Numbered from the stretch's first letter, positions 28,616 to 37,913 are shown. The stretch is 64,000 bases of DNA from Microbulbifer rhizosphaerae (GCF_014191725.1 NZ_JACHWZ010000001.1:124001-188000); one strand, 5' to 3'. The notes: generated by a model not told the origin, from the letters alone. Program-made: numbers and translations.

Positions 28616-30285
28616 TTCAACTTGAAAACCTGTTGCAGAAAAATCCCTGGTACAGCGCTGCACCGCAGAAGCCTTCGCGCCGGCTGGCCTCTGCGGCGCT
28701 GAAGAAAATCTGCTGCGAGGAGCAGATCCGGACCTTCAGTCGCTGCTACCCGCATCTGGGTGGGTTGGATTTTATCCGCCAGGTGTTCGCCTACTTCAAT
28801 TTCCGTTACGACATAAACCCCTCTGAGCTGGAGCGGATTCCCACTACCGGCCCTTTGGTGATCGTTTCCAACCACCCGCTGGGCAGTCTCGACGGCCTGG
28901 CGCTGATCGATATGGTGGCGCGGGTACGCAAAGATGTGAAAGCAGTGGCCAGCCAACTACTGTGGAATATTGAACCACTGCGCTCCTACCTGCTACCGGT
29001 AGACAACTTCAACGGGCGCACCCGACGCTCGGATGTGGAGGGGATCTACCAGCACTTGAACAGCGGTGGAGTCATCATCGTTTTTCCCGCCGGCGAGGTA
29101 TCCCGGCTCACGCCCCAGGGCGTGCGTGACGGACGCTGGAACCCGGGCTTTGCGCGCTTCGCGGAGAAAACCGGCGCGCCGATACTGCCGGTGCAGGTGC
29201 GCGGGCGCAATTCCCTGTGGTTCTACGGCCTCTCCATGGTCAACAAGCCATTGTCGACCCTGTGGCTGGTGCGCGAGATGTTCAAGCAGACCAGCCGGGG
29301 CATCGATATCCGCATCGGCAGTGCGGTGGCGGCGGAGCACTTTCGCGACTGGCCGCTGACACCCCGCGCCCAGGCCAACCTGTGGCGCCGGTATGTACAC
29401 CGGCTGCACAAATCCCCGCGCCCGCTGGGCCCGAAAATCATTGCCCCCGCGGAGCCTGGGGAAGAGGTGGCGCAGGTGATGGACAGCTGCGACACCCTGA
29501 TCGAGCAGAGTGATTTTGCGGTCAAGCTCTACCGCCAGCGGCCGGACTGCCCGGTGATGCGCGAGTTGTCGCGCATTCGCGAAATCGCCTTCCGCGCGGT
29601 GGGCGAGGGCACCGGCCACAGCCGCGACTGGGATGCCTTCGACGCCCACTACGACCATCTGCTGTTGTGGGACCGGGAAAAGAAACAGATCGCCGGCGCC
29701 TATCGCCTGGCGAAAACCGACCGCCTGGAATCGGAGCAGATCTACAGCAGTACCCTGTTCAACTACCCGCGCCCGCCGCGGCAGTGCCTGCCCGGCTCCG
29801 CGGAACTGGGGCGCAGCTTCCTGCTTCCGGAGTACTGGCGCGGCCGCGGCCTGGACCTGCTGTGGTCCGGTATCGGCCGCTGGGTGGGGCGCTATGGAGT
29901 GCGCTATCTGTTCGGCCCCGTGTCCATGCCGGGAAATTTTTCCGTGCGCGCCAAGTCGGCGATAGTGCGTTATTTTCTGCACCACTTCGCTACCGATGAG
30001 CCGCTGGGGGACGCGCGCCTGCCTTTTGCGGAGGCGCGGGAGGATTTGCCGGTACTGAGTGGCGATGCCGGCGAGGATATGGCGCAGCTGAAAAAAATCC
30101 TGAAGGAAGAGGGGGTGATGTTGCCGCCGCTCTTCAAGAAGTATGCCTCGGTCACCCGGCCCGGCGGCACCAGCTTTCACGCCTTCAATGTGGACCCGGA
30201 TTTCTGTGATTCGGTGGACGGACTGGTGGTGGTGGACCTGGAGCAGGTGGATCCGAAATTCGCCAGGCGCTATCTCGACGGCTGA
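28612..30285 (+). CDS. OlsF-like bifunctional acyltransferase (acyltransferase plus GNAT-type domain)
   Basis: 557 residues from the ATG overlapping the upstream stop; upstream in-frame starts lie inside the phosphoesterase gene. The N-terminal half (about 60-285) is a PlsC-type acyltransferase with SNHPLGSLDGLAL (HxxxxD variant NHPLGSLD) and VFPAGEVSR. The C-terminal half (about 310-550) is an OlsB/hemolysin-like N-acyltransferase: REIAFRAVGEGTG, QIAGAYRL, SAELGRSFLLPEYWRG. This order, OlsA-like then OlsB-like, is that of OlsF, which makes ornithine lipids in one polypeptide. Location inner-membrane surface. Product (ornithine or another amino lipid) is inferred. Confidence 0.8.
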   Translation: MIQLENLLQKNPWYSAAPQKPSRRLASAALKKICCEEQIRTFSRCYPHLGGLDFIRQVFAYFNFRYDINPSELERIPTTGPLVIVSNHPLGSLDGLALIDMVARVRKDVKAVASQLLWNIEPLRSYLLPVDNFNGRTRRSDVEGIYQHLNSGGVIIVFPAGEVSRLTPQGVRDGRWNPGFARFAEKTGAPILPVQVRGRNSLWFYGLSMVNKPLSTLWLVREMFKQTSRGIDIRIGSAVAAEHFRDWPLTPRAQANLWRRYVHRLHKSPRPLGPKIIAPAEPGEEVAQVMDSCDTLIEQSDFAVKLYRQRPDCPVMRELSRIREIAFRAVGEGTGHSRDWDAFDAHYDHLLLWDREKKQIAGAYRLAKTDRLESEQIYSSTLFNYPRPPRQCLPGSAELGRSFLLPEYWRGRGLDLLWSGIGRWVGRYGVRYLFGPVSMPGNFSVRAKSAIVRYFLHHFATDEPLGDARLPFAEAREDLPVLSGDAGEDMAQLKKILKEEGVMLPPLFKKYASVTRPGGTSFHAFNVDPDFCDSVDGLVVVDLEQVDPKFARRYLDG

Positions 30286-30299
30286 ATATCAAGGTTAAC

Positions 30300-30367
30300 T
30301 CGTCATACCGGCGCAGGCCGGTATCCAGTCAGTGGCGCCGGGGTTCCGGCCTACGCCGGGAATGACG
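30300..30367. repeat. Dispersed palindromic repeat, family F
   Basis: CGTCATACCGGCGCAGGCCG at the left and CCTACGCCGGGAATGACG at the right form an inverted repeat. The piece ACCGGCGCAGGCCGGTATCC also occurs near 20178-20205. Non-coding, downstream of the OlsF-like gene. Confidence 0.7.
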
Positions 30368-30376
30368 AAAGCACGT

Positions 30377-30467
30377 TGTAGGAGCGGCCGTTGGCCGCGA
30401 TCGGTGACGGGAAAATTCCGAGACCAATTGCGGCCAACGGCGGATGGCCGCCCCGCCGCTCCTACAG
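30377..30467. repeat. REP-like element, family A, full inverted pair
   Basis: Left arm TGTAGGAGCGGCCGTTGGCC and right arm GCGGCCAACGGC plus GGATGGCCGCCCCGCCG and CTCCTACA face each other over a 30-base loop. It lies between convergent genes and may serve as a bidirectional transcript end. Confidence 0.85.
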
Positions 30468-30484
30468 GGTAAAGTTCTCCAGCC

Positions 30485-31759
30485 CTAAAGCATCCCCAAC
30501 TGCTTGCGCACACTGGCCAGCTTCACGCAGAGCACAAACACCGACATGGCGGTATCCAGTTCCTCCAGGGGGGGGAAGCTGGGAGCGATGCGGATATTGC
30601 GGTCCTCGGGGTCTTTGCCGTAGGGGAAGGTGGCGCCGGCGGGGGTGAGTTTGACACCGGCATCCGCAGCCAGTTGGATCACCGCCGCGGCGCAGCCGGG
30701 GCGGGTATTGAAAGAAACGAAATAGCCACCTTTGGGTTCTTCCCAGGTGCCCAGGTCCGTATCCGCAAAGGCCTTTTCCAACTGGCTCTGCACACATTCG
30801 AATTTCGGGTTGAGTATCTGCGCGTGCTTCTGCATATGCTCCCGGAGTAGGGTGAACTCGCCGAAAAAGCGCGAGTGGCGCAGTTGGTTCACCTTGTCCG
30901 GGCCGATGGTCATGGCCTGCATCTGCTTTTTCAGCGAGGCCAGGTTGGCTTCGCTGGCGCTGACAAAGGCGAGGCCGGCACCGGCATGGGTCACCTTGGA
31001 AGTGGAGGCGAACTGCAGCACCGAGTCGCCGGTGTCGTTCTCGTGGGTGGCCTCGCGAATACCGGGCAGATTGACCTGATGCTCCAGGTCGTGAATCGCG
31101 TAGGCGTTGTCCCAGAAGATGCGGAAGCCGGGGTTGGCGAACTGGCCCAACTGCGCCAGGCGGTCCACGGTCTCCTTGTCGTAGGTAACCCCGGTGGGGT
31201 TGGAGAATTTGGGCACGCACCAGATGCCGATGATTTCGGAGTCCCCGCGGATCTGCTCTTCCACCGCGTCCATATCCGGGCCCGTGGCGGTCATGGGGAC
31301 ATTCACCATGCCGATGCCCAGCTGTTCGCAGATGGAGAAGTGGCGGTCGTAGCCGGGCACCGGGCAGAGGAACTTGGGCGACTTCATCTCCCGCCAGGGG
31401 GTATTGCCGGCAAAGCCGAACAGGTAGCCGGTGAGCACCGCGTGGTACATCAGGGTGAGGGAGCTGTTGCCGGCGGCCATCACTTCTTCGGTGGGGACCT
31501 GCAGGATATCCGCGCCCAGTTCGCGGGCGCACTGCAGGCCCTCGAGGCCGCCGTAGTTGCGCGTATCGGTGCCGTCGGCGGCGCGGTAGTCTCCGTTGAG
31601 AATCCCGTCCAGCCCGTCCGACAGGTGCAACTGGTCCGCGGAGGGTTTTCCGCGGGTCAGGTCCAGGCTCAATTCGTGTTGGCAGATACGCTGGTACTGC
31701 GCGCTCAGTTCACTTTCCCACTCTTGCAACTGGTCGCTTCTGGCGGAGTCGATACGCAC
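30485..31759 (-). CDS. Aspartate aminotransferase, class Ic
   Basis: 424 residues from GTG with GAGGAAA upstream. Features of the class Ic branch (PF12897 type) are LDLTRGKPSADQLHLSDGLD, GNSSLTLMYHAV, the WCVPKFSNPTGVTYD active-site strand, and the PLP Lys in ASTSKVTHAGAGL. It transfers the amino group of aspartate to 2-oxoglutarate, in the cytoplasm. Longer N-terminal arm than class Ia enzymes. Confidence 0.88.
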   Translation of the reverse strand: MRIDSARSDQLQEWESELSAQYQRICQHELSLDLTRGKPSADQLHLSDGLDGILNGDYRAADGTDTRNYGGLEGLQCARELGADILQVPTEEVMAAGNSSLTLMYHAVLTGYLFGFAGNTPWREMKSPKFLCPVPGYDRHFSICEQLGIGMVNVPMTATGPDMDAVEEQIRGDSEIIGIWCVPKFSNPTGVTYDKETVDRLAQLGQFANPGFRIFWDNAYAIHDLEHQVNLPGIREATHENDTGDSVLQFASTSKVTHAGAGLAFVSASEANLASLKKQMQAMTIGPDKVNQLRHSRFFGEFTLLREHMQKHAQILNPKFECVQSQLEKAFADTDLGTWEEPKGGYFVSFNTRPGCAAAVIQLAADAGVKLTPAGATFPYGKDPEDRNIRIAPSFPPLEELDTAMSVFVLCVKLASVRKQLGML

Positions 31760-31831
31760 GGGGTTTCCTCGTTTGGTTTGGCCGGTGAATGGAAGCGGCG
31801 AGCTTAGCAGTTTCGCGGGAGCTCTTGCATC

Positions 31832-32695
31832 CTATTCGTGGGAGAGGCTGCGAAAATCCCCGGCGTGGCTGCGCAGTGCGGCCTCCAGGTGCAGGCGCTG
31901 CTCGGGGGTGATGGTGGCGAGTATGCGTTCGCTCAGGGAGCGGATTTGCCGGTGGCGCTGGTCCTGCATCCGGCGGTACTCCTCGGACCAGAGTTGCTGG
32001 GGATTTACGATGAGGTCGCGCAGCTGTTGCAGGTAGCCCTCGGGCTTGCGGCGCAGGAGTTCGATAACGCGGGCCTGCCACAGCTGGCGCTGCTGGTCGC
32101 GCAGCAGCGGGTTGTATGCCGCCTGCGCGACCCATTCGGCGATCAGGGCTTCCTGTTCGCCGCTGAGTTTGCCGAGCCAGCGTCGGCTGTGTTTGCGTAT
32201 CTGTTTCAGCCGGCGGCGCTGTATTTTTTCCGGTGAGCGCCATTTCTCCAGCGATTCCTCGCGCTTTTCCTGCAGATTCTCCTCCAACTCATCGATCTGG
32301 CCGCTGTCCAGTGTCGCGGCCAATGGCAGCAGGAGGTCGTAGAACTGGGTGCTGGCGGTGTCCCAGAAAACGCGCACCTGCTTTTCCACGGTTTGCAGTT
32401 CGGCCGAAGTGAACTGGCTCTGCTGTACCCGGTCGGCCAGCTGTTCCAGGTAGTTGGCGTAGTCGGGGAGTTGGGTCTGCCGATGCCAGCGGTGGAAGCT
32501 GTCGAGTGCCGCCGCCAACTGCTGCTTCTGGGTGCCCTTGAGGTCGACATAATCGTCCAGCTGCCAGCGTATCCAGCGGTCCATATGGTTATAGGCGAGC
32601 TGCACGCTGGAACAGCTGGCCAGTAGCAACAACAGGGTTGTGGCCGGAAGCAGGCGCAGTATCCGGTCCGGCAGTTGATTTGCCCCTAGGGTCAT
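31832..32695 (-). CDS. DUF6279-type lipoprotein
   Basis: 287 residues from an ATG with AAGGAAG upstream; an in-frame start 15 codons earlier lacks one. The lipoprotein signal ends LLLLLASC/SSVQ near residue 27. Mature part almost fully helical and charged (many Arg, Glu, Gln), with YNHMDRWIRWQLDDYV near the start, which is typical of this family. Probably anchored to the outer membrane facing the periplasm. Function unknown. Confidence 0.78.
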   Translation of the reverse strand: MTLGANQLPDRILRLLPATTLLLLLASCSSVQLAYNHMDRWIRWQLDDYVDLKGTQKQQLAAALDSFHRWHRQTQLPDYANYLEQLADRVQQSQFTSAELQTVEKQVRVFWDTASTQFYDLLLPLAATLDSGQIDELEENLQEKREESLEKWRSPEKIQRRRLKQIRKHSRRWLGKLSGEQEALIAEWVAQAAYNPLLRDQQRQLWQARVIELLRRKPEGYLQQLRDLIVNPQQLWSEEYRRMQDQRHRQIRSLSERILATITPEQRLHLEAALRSHAGDFRSLSHE

Positions 32696-32747
32696 AGGTT
32701 CTTCCTTGTGGCGGTCACCCGGTAAGCCGACCACAAGCATAGCCGAG

Positions 32748-34067
32748 TCAGTTTATCCATACCTCCACGCGGCTGTTCTTCACCGGTGCCCGCTGGCTGT
32801 CCGCGGTAAGGGGGGCGAAGGCGCCGAGGGCCAGTACCCGGCTGTCGCCAAACTGGTGTTCGCGCAGCAGCGCGCCCTGCACCTTGAGGGCGCGAAAACG
32901 CGAGATGATATCGGCGATAGTGCTGTTGGCCTTCTGGTCGGAGAAGCCGACGAGGGTCAGGCTCAGTTCGCGGTTGGCGTGCTCTTCCATAAACGTCTGC
33001 AGTCGCCGCAGGTCCTTGAGCGCTCGGCTGTCCAGCTCCGAGCTGCTGTCGGCGAAGCGGAATGAGATGCTCAGGCGCTCGCCGGAGGCCATCAACTCGC
33101 GGTAGGCGTTGGGGGCGTTGGGGTAGGGGGGAATTTTCAGTGCGACCGGCGTGAGATCGATAAACCCCGATTCGGCCACAAGGCGTTGCCCCGCCGGCGA
33201 TTCGGTGAAGTGCAGGAAGTCGTCGACCCGGGGCCTGTGCCGGCTGGGATTCTTGTACAGGTAGAGCCGGCGGGTGAGGGGGAAATCCTCGGTGGCGATA
33301 ATGCCCGGGTCCGGCACCACCGCCGCCAACTTGCCGGCCTTGATGGCCAGCTTTTTGACGTCTCCGGCATCGGCGTAGGGCAGGTAGCCGATGGCGCCGG
33401 CCTGTTGCAGGACTATCTGGTGGGTCTCCGCGTTGCCGGACACTTCGTACACCCCTGCGGCGGGGTGGCTGCCGCCAAAAACCTCTTCATCGAAAGTGGC
33501 CCGGGTGCCGGACTCGGTGTCCCGGTGCAGGGGGCGGACAGGCAGGTCGGCGCCGCCCAGTTCGCGCCAGTTGCGGATTTCACCCCGGTAGATTTTGCGC
33601 AACTGTGCGATGCTCAGCTGGGATACCGGGTTGTCGGGATGGACCGCCACCACCAGCGCGTCCAGGCCGATCACGTGCTCCGCCCCGGCGCCGGCCAGGT
33701 CGCCGAAACGCGCCAGCATCTCCACCTCACTCTGCTTGATTCTGCGGGAGGCCATGCCGATATCGGCACTGTCGCTGTTCAGCGCTTTGAAGCCGGTGCT
33801 GGAGCCGAGAGCCACGACGGGCACTTCCACAGCGCGGCCTTTGAGTTGTGCACTGATCCAGTGGCGCTCGCCCTCGCTGCGTTGTCGGATGTTTTCCGCG
33901 CCGAGGTGTTGCAGATAACCTTTTACCAGCAAGGGGGCCAGTTCGGCGCCGATGGTGTTGGAGCCGGTGAGTCGAAACAGTGTTTGTGTTTCCGCGATCA
34001 GCGGATTTGCCAGCAGCAGCTGGCAGAACAGCAGCGCGATACCCCCGCGCCTGATCGAACTCCCCAT
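32748..34067 (-). CDS. PstS-like phosphate-binding domain fused to an OmpA-type domain
   Basis: 439 residues with signal peptide (about 1-25, NPLIA/ETQ). Residues about 30-300 are a PstS-like type 2 binding domain: RLTGSNTIGAELAP, then IGLDALVVAVHPDNP, YRGEIRNWRELGG and RDTESGTRATFDEEVFG. Residues about 325-439 are OmpA-like: ISFRFADSSSELDSRALKDL, LTLVGFSDQ and VLALGAFAPL, though the usual NR signature is replaced by NSRVEVWI. The fusion could tether phosphate capture to peptidoglycan. Perfect AGGAGG upstream of ATG. No pst permease genes nearby. Confidence 0.85.
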   Translation of the reverse strand: MGSSIRRGGIALLFCQLLLANPLIAETQTLFRLTGSNTIGAELAPLLVKGYLQHLGAENIRQRSEGERHWISAQLKGRAVEVPVVALGSSTGFKALNSDSADIGMASRRIKQSEVEMLARFGDLAGAGAEHVIGLDALVVAVHPDNPVSQLSIAQLRKIYRGEIRNWRELGGADLPVRPLHRDTESGTRATFDEEVFGGSHPAAGVYEVSGNAETHQIVLQQAGAIGYLPYADAGDVKKLAIKAGKLAAVVPDPGIIATEDFPLTRRLYLYKNPSRHRPRVDDFLHFTESPAGQRLVAESGFIDLTPVALKIPPYPNAPNAYRELMASGERLSISFRFADSSSELDSRALKDLRRLQTFMEEHANRELSLTLVGFSDQKANSTIADIISRFRALKVQGALLREHQFGDSRVLALGAFAPLTADSQRAPVKNSRVEVWIN

Positions 34068-34384
34068 CGGCGACCTCCTGTGTTTTTGGCCGCCGGTTTA
34101 TCGCAGAAAAACGTGACGAAATTATTACAATTTGGTGAACGGCATTCCCCTGCAGGAAGGCCCTGCATGGTGCCCCTCAGGAGCCTGCTTACAGGCGAAG
34201 AGGACAGAACTCCGCCGCACGCCACATCATCCGCAGGTGCGGATAAGTGCCGGCTGCGGCGCCGTGGATATGAGCTGGTACACAAGAACCTATATACTTC
34301 ACCAACGCCAGCATGGAACCTGTGTTTTTTGAACAGCAAGGAACTCGGTCGGCGCCCTCTGTTGGCGATTTTTACAGAAACTGG

Positions 34385-34400
34385 ATGACAACGCTGTCAT
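34385..34400 (+). promoter_or_regulatory. NagR-type operator upstream of nagK
   Basis: ATGACAACGCTGTCAT, a near-perfect palindrome. It matches the other three sites at 40518, 48879 and 48903 and the LacI-family NagR motif described for GlcNAc genes in marine gammaproteobacteria (TGACAnCGnTGTCA type). Confidence 0.8.
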
Positions 34401-34414
34401 TTCTACTGTAGTAT
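34385..34414 (+). promoter_or_regulatory. Probable nagK promoter overlapping the operator
   Basis: ATGACA (34385-34390) as a -35 box and TAGTAT (34409-34414) as a -10 box are 18 bases apart. Repressor bound at the palindrome would cover the -35 box, which fits repression in the absence of GlcNAc-6-phosphate or a related inducer. Leader to nagK about 115 bases. Confidence 0.5.
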
Positions 34415-34536
34415 CTCCCCTATATTGGCATTGGCGCCACTCGTCGTGGGTGTGCGTCGGCCGGGTTTCCGGGGGAAATGTATTGGGAAGCCCGGTAAAG
34501 ACACATAACAATACAAAATCTTAGAGGCCGATACAG

Positions 34537-35475
34537 ATGGTTGCTTTGAGAGACAGGGGTACACTTTTTATTGGCATCGACGGCGGCGGCAGCAAATGTC
34601 GCGCCTCTGTCGTGGATGCCGACAATCGCCTGCTCGGTACCGGTGTCGCCGGCCCGGCCAACCCGCTGCACGGCTACGCCCAGACCATCGACTCCATCGT
34701 GCGCTCCGCCGCCCTCGCGCTCGCCGACGCCAAGCTGCCGCCGGAAACCCTGGGAGAGCTGGTGGCGGGCGTGGGCCTGGCCGGTGTAAATATGCCGCGC
34801 CTGTACAACGAGATGGCCTCCTGGGCCAATCCCTTCCGGAAAATGTACCTCACCACCGACCAACACTCGGCTTGCCTCGGCGCCCACCGTGGCGGCGACG
34901 GCGCGGTGATCATCGCCGGCACCGGCTCCTGTGGCTACGCCTGGGTCAACGGCCGCAGTAAATTGATCGGCGGCCACGGCTTTCCCCACGGTGACAAGGG
35001 CAGCGGCGCCTGGATGGGCATGGAGGCGGTCAAGTACCTGTTCCTGGCCCTGGACGGCCTGGCGGAGGATTCGCGCCTTAAGGGCGAGCTGCTCCAGGTC
35101 CTGGACAGCAGTGACGCCAACGAAGTGTTCGAGAAGATCGGCGGCAAATCCTCCAGTCACTACGCGCGTCTGGCGGTGCCGGTGATCGAGTGCGCGGAGG
35201 CCGGCGATCCGGTGGCGGTGTCCATCGTGCGCGACGGCGCCGCCTATATCAGCGCCCTGGCGGACAAGCTGCTGGAACTGAATCCGCCCCGCCTGTCCAT
35301 GATCGGCGGCCTGGCGCCCCGCCTGCGACCCTGGCTCGCCCACCATGTGGTGAAGCGCCTGGCGGAGCCGCTGGATGCGCCGGAAATCGGCTGTGTTTAT
35401 TTCGCGCAGCAATCCCTGGCCCGGGATGCTGGAGAATCTGGGAAAAACACCGGCAGCAAAGCGCTGTTTGGCTGA
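34537..35475 (+). CDS. nagK: N-acetylglucosamine kinase (BadF/BcrA-type ATPase)
   Basis: 312 residues. Phosphate-1 loop IGIDGGGSKCRASVVD near residue 12, GTGSCGYAW phosphate-2 near 128, and a GGLAPRLRPWL adenosine segment near 270 mark the BadF/BadG/BcrA kinase fold used by eukaryote-like GlcNAc kinases (NagK-II). It phosphorylates GlcNAc entering through NagP. First gene of nagK-nagB-nagA-nagP. Confidence 0.88.
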   Translation: MVALRDRGTLFIGIDGGGSKCRASVVDADNRLLGTGVAGPANPLHGYAQTIDSIVRSAALALADAKLPPETLGELVAGVGLAGVNMPRLYNEMASWANPFRKMYLTTDQHSACLGAHRGGDGAVIIAGTGSCGYAWVNGRSKLIGGHGFPHGDKGSGAWMGMEAVKYLFLALDGLAEDSRLKGELLQVLDSSDANEVFEKIGGKSSSHYARLAVPVIECAEAGDPVAVSIVRDGAAYISALADKLLELNPPRLSMIGGLAPRLRPWLAHHVVKRLAEPLDAPEIGCVYFAQQSLARDAGESGKNTGSKALFG

Positions 35476-35495
35476 TCGAGGAGCAGAGACTTTCC

Positions 35496-36527
35496 ATGAC
35501 TGCAGCAACTCCCTCCGAGGCGACACCGATGGCCACCACCGTAATGGAAACCGAAGCCCGCGAAGCACCGGGGCGCATCGCCGAGCAATTGCGCAACAAC
35601 GTCGACACCATGGCGCAACTGGGCGAGCGCCTGCGCCGCGAGCCGCCGCGTTTTGTGATGATCGTGGGGCGCGGTTCCTCCGACCACGCCGGGGTTTTTG
35701 CCAAGTACCTGATCGAGATCGAAACGGGTACGCCTACCTTCGCCGCGGCGCCTTCGGTATCCAGCGTATACGGCAGAAAGCTCAAGCTGGAGGGTGCGCT
35801 GGTGCTGGTGATCTCCCAGTCCGGTCGCAGCCCGGACATCCTCGCCCAGGCCAGAATGGCAAAAGAGGCGGGCGCCTACACGGTGGCGCTGGTCAACGAC
35901 GAAACGGCGCCCATCGGCGATATCGTCGACCTGATGGTGCCGCTGAAGGCCGGGCCGGAAAAAGCGGTCGCCGCCACCAAGAGCTACCTGGCGACCCTCT
36001 CCGCGGTGCTGCAGCTGGTGGCCAACTGGACTCGCGACGAGGAATTGCTCGACGCGGTGGGCACACTGCCGCAGACCCTGGAAGAGGCGGTCCACTCCGA
36101 CATCCAGCTGCGACCGGAGGACCTGGCGTCGGTAAAAAACCTGGTGGTGCTGGGCCGCGGCCCCGGCTATGCCATTACCCGGGAGCTGGCCCTGAAGCTG
36201 AAGGAAGTATGCAATATCCACGCGGAGTCTTTCTCCAGCGCGGAATTCCTGCACGGTCCGGTGACCCTGGTGGAGCAGAAGCTCACCGTGGTCAACGTGC
36301 CCATCGAGGACGAATCCTTCGAGGCACACAGCGAGCAGATCGCCGACATCATCCGCCGCGGCGGCACCCTGGTGAACCTGCACGTGCCGAGCAAGGGGGT
36401 GCATCCGCGAGTGGCTCCGCTGGCGCTGCTGCAACGTTTTTATATCGACGTGGCCCATGTGGCGATCAGCCGCGGCATCAACCCGGACGAACCCGCCGGG
36501 CTGAAAAAAGTCACCCGGACCCTTTGA
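35496..36527 (+). CDS. nagB-II: Glucosamine-6-phosphate deaminase, SIS-domain type (NagB-II)
   Basis: 343 residues from ATG 35496 (GAGGAG upstream); earlier in-frame starts lie inside nagK. Two SIS domains: FVMIVGRGSSDHAG with VISQSGRSPD, and VVLGRGPGYAITRELALKLKE with SSAEFLHGP. It resembles the isomerase half of GlmS without the glutaminase domain, as NagB-II does. It converts glucosamine-6-phosphate to fructose-6-phosphate and ammonia. It replaces classic NagB, which is absent here. Confidence 0.88.
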   Translation: MTAATPSEATPMATTVMETEAREAPGRIAEQLRNNVDTMAQLGERLRREPPRFVMIVGRGSSDHAGVFAKYLIEIETGTPTFAAAPSVSSVYGRKLKLEGALVLVISQSGRSPDILAQARMAKEAGAYTVALVNDETAPIGDIVDLMVPLKAGPEKAVAATKSYLATLSAVLQLVANWTRDEELLDAVGTLPQTLEEAVHSDIQLRPEDLASVKNLVVLGRGPGYAITRELALKLKEVCNIHAESFSSAEFLHGPVTLVEQKLTVVNVPIEDESFEAHSEQIADIIRRGGTLVNLHVPSKGVHPRVAPLALLQRFYIDVAHVAISRGINPDEPAGLKKVTRTL

Positions 36528-36549
36528 CCCGCTGAATTTGGAGTTTCCT

Positions 36550-37671
36550 GTGGCGCGCACACTGATCGCGGAACAGCTTTTCGACGGCGAACAGATGCAT
36601 CGCGATGTTTCGCTCGTTGTGGACGACAAGGGGCGTATTCAGTCCCTGGGCGGCGAGGCGGCCGCCGCTGCGGAGCGCCTTAAAGGCCTGTTGGCCCCGG
36701 GGCTGGTGGACGTACAGGTCAATGGCGGCGGCGGGGTACTGTTCAACAACGACCCCAGCGTGGACGCGCTGGGCAAAATTGGCGCGGCTCACGCGCGTTA
36801 CGGCACCACTGGATTTTTGCCCACCTTGATCACCGACCGGGTGGACGTGATGTTACGGGCCGCAGATGCGGTCAGCACCGCCTTGCGTGAGGGTGTGCCC
36901 GGTGTGCTGGGGGTGCATTTCGAGGGGCCGCACCTGAGCGAGCCGAAGAAGGGCACCCATGAAGCGGACTTTATCCGTCCCCTCAGCGAAGAGGAGCTGG
37001 CCATCTACGCCCGCGACGACCTGGGGGTCAAGGTGGTCACCCTGGCACCGGAAAATGTCGCGGTGGACGATATCCGCAAGCTGGTTTCCCTGGGCGTTAA
37101 AGTCTGCCTGGGCCATTCCAATGCCGACGGCGCGACGGCCGCGGCGGCAGTGGCGGTGGGGGCCACGGGCTTTACCCATTTGTTCAATGCCATGTCGCCG
37201 CTGCAGTCCCGCGAGCCGGGGATGGTGGGAACAGCGCTGATCACCGACGACGCCTGGTGCGGACTGATCGCCGACGGCCACCACGTCTGCGCCGAGGCCA
37301 TGCAGTTGGCGCTCAAGGCCAAGCCGCGTGGAAAAATCATGCTGGTAACCGATGCCATGTCCCTGGTGGGCAGCGACGAAACCAGTTTTCCATTATTTGA
37401 TCGGGTGGTGACCCGGGAGGGTGACAGGCTTACCTCAACCACCGGTGAACTGGCCGGGTCACACCTGGATATGATTGGGGCTGTACGCAATATCCGCGAC
37501 TGGTGTGGTGTGGAGTTGGCCGAGGCGCTGCGCATGGGCGCTCTCTACCCGGCGCAGTTTTTGGGGCTGAAAGCCGGCCGATTGGAAGCCGGCGGGCCTG
37601 CAGACATGGTTTTGCTGAATGAGAAGTTAGAGGTTGAGAAAACCTGGATAGGTGGCAGGAAAGTTTTTTAG
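36550..37671 (+). CDS. nagA: N-acetylglucosamine-6-phosphate deacetylase
   Basis: 373 residues from GTG 36550 with GGAG six bases upstream; a TTG four codons earlier would swallow that ribosome binding site. Amidohydrolase fold with DVQVNGGGG, HFEGPHLSEPKKGTHE (metal Glu), GHSNADG and THLFNAMSPLQSREPG (metal His), DGHHVC and the catalytic Asp in LVTDAMS. It removes acetate from GlcNAc-6-phosphate. Third gene of the nag operon. Confidence 0.94.
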   Translation: MARTLIAEQLFDGEQMHRDVSLVVDDKGRIQSLGGEAAAAAERLKGLLAPGLVDVQVNGGGGVLFNNDPSVDALGKIGAAHARYGTTGFLPTLITDRVDVMLRAADAVSTALREGVPGVLGVHFEGPHLSEPKKGTHEADFIRPLSEEELAIYARDDLGVKVVTLAPENVAVDDIRKLVSLGVKVCLGHSNADGATAAAAVAVGATGFTHLFNAMSPLQSREPGMVGTALITDDAWCGLIADGHHVCAEAMQLALKAKPRGKIMLVTDAMSLVGSDETSFPLFDRVVTREGDRLTSTTGELAGSHLDMIGAVRNIRDWCGVELAEALRMGALYPAQFLGLKAGRLEAGGPADMVLLNEKLEVEKTWIGGRKVF

Positions 37672-37703
37672 AGCCTGTTTGGAATCTCGCGCGAAACTCG
37701 CCC

Positions 37704-37824
37704 GGCCGGTATGGATGCCTCTTTCCGGGACCGTATGAGGCATGGATGCCGATTACGAGCGTACAGGGACGTATTTAAGGGGGGCGCCCAGCCCGTGTCT
37801 CGGAAAGAGGCATCCATACCGGCC
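37704..37824. repeat. Hairpin element, family D, between nagA and nagP
   Basis: Arms of 28 bases at 37704-37731 and 37797-37824 pair at 27 positions plus one G-T wobble. The 65-base loop contains GATTACGAGCGTACAGGGA, shared with 8683-8858. Outside these, AGAGCCTGTT near 37671 and its complement near 37856 give a second, outer pair. It sits inside the nag operon and could set relative transcript levels of nagP. Confidence 0.85.
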
Positions 37825-37913
37825 CCGCACTGAGGTCGAATTTTCGAAGCCTTTGAACAGGCTCTTAAAAATAAATTTCCAAAAAACATCATAACGATAA
37901 AGAAGGTGCTCCT

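Larger units (their letters stand above)
34068..34536. other. Divergent regulatory gap before the GlcNAc operon
   Basis: 469 bases. It holds the promoter of the PstS-OmpA gene on the minus side and the operator and promoter of the GlcNAc operon at 34385-34414. The remaining 300 bases show no gene or repeat that I can support. Confidence 0.6.

Noticed and set aside
34415..34536. Small RNA or attenuator in the nagK leader
   Set aside because: No stable hairpin followed by a T-tract could be found by eye.
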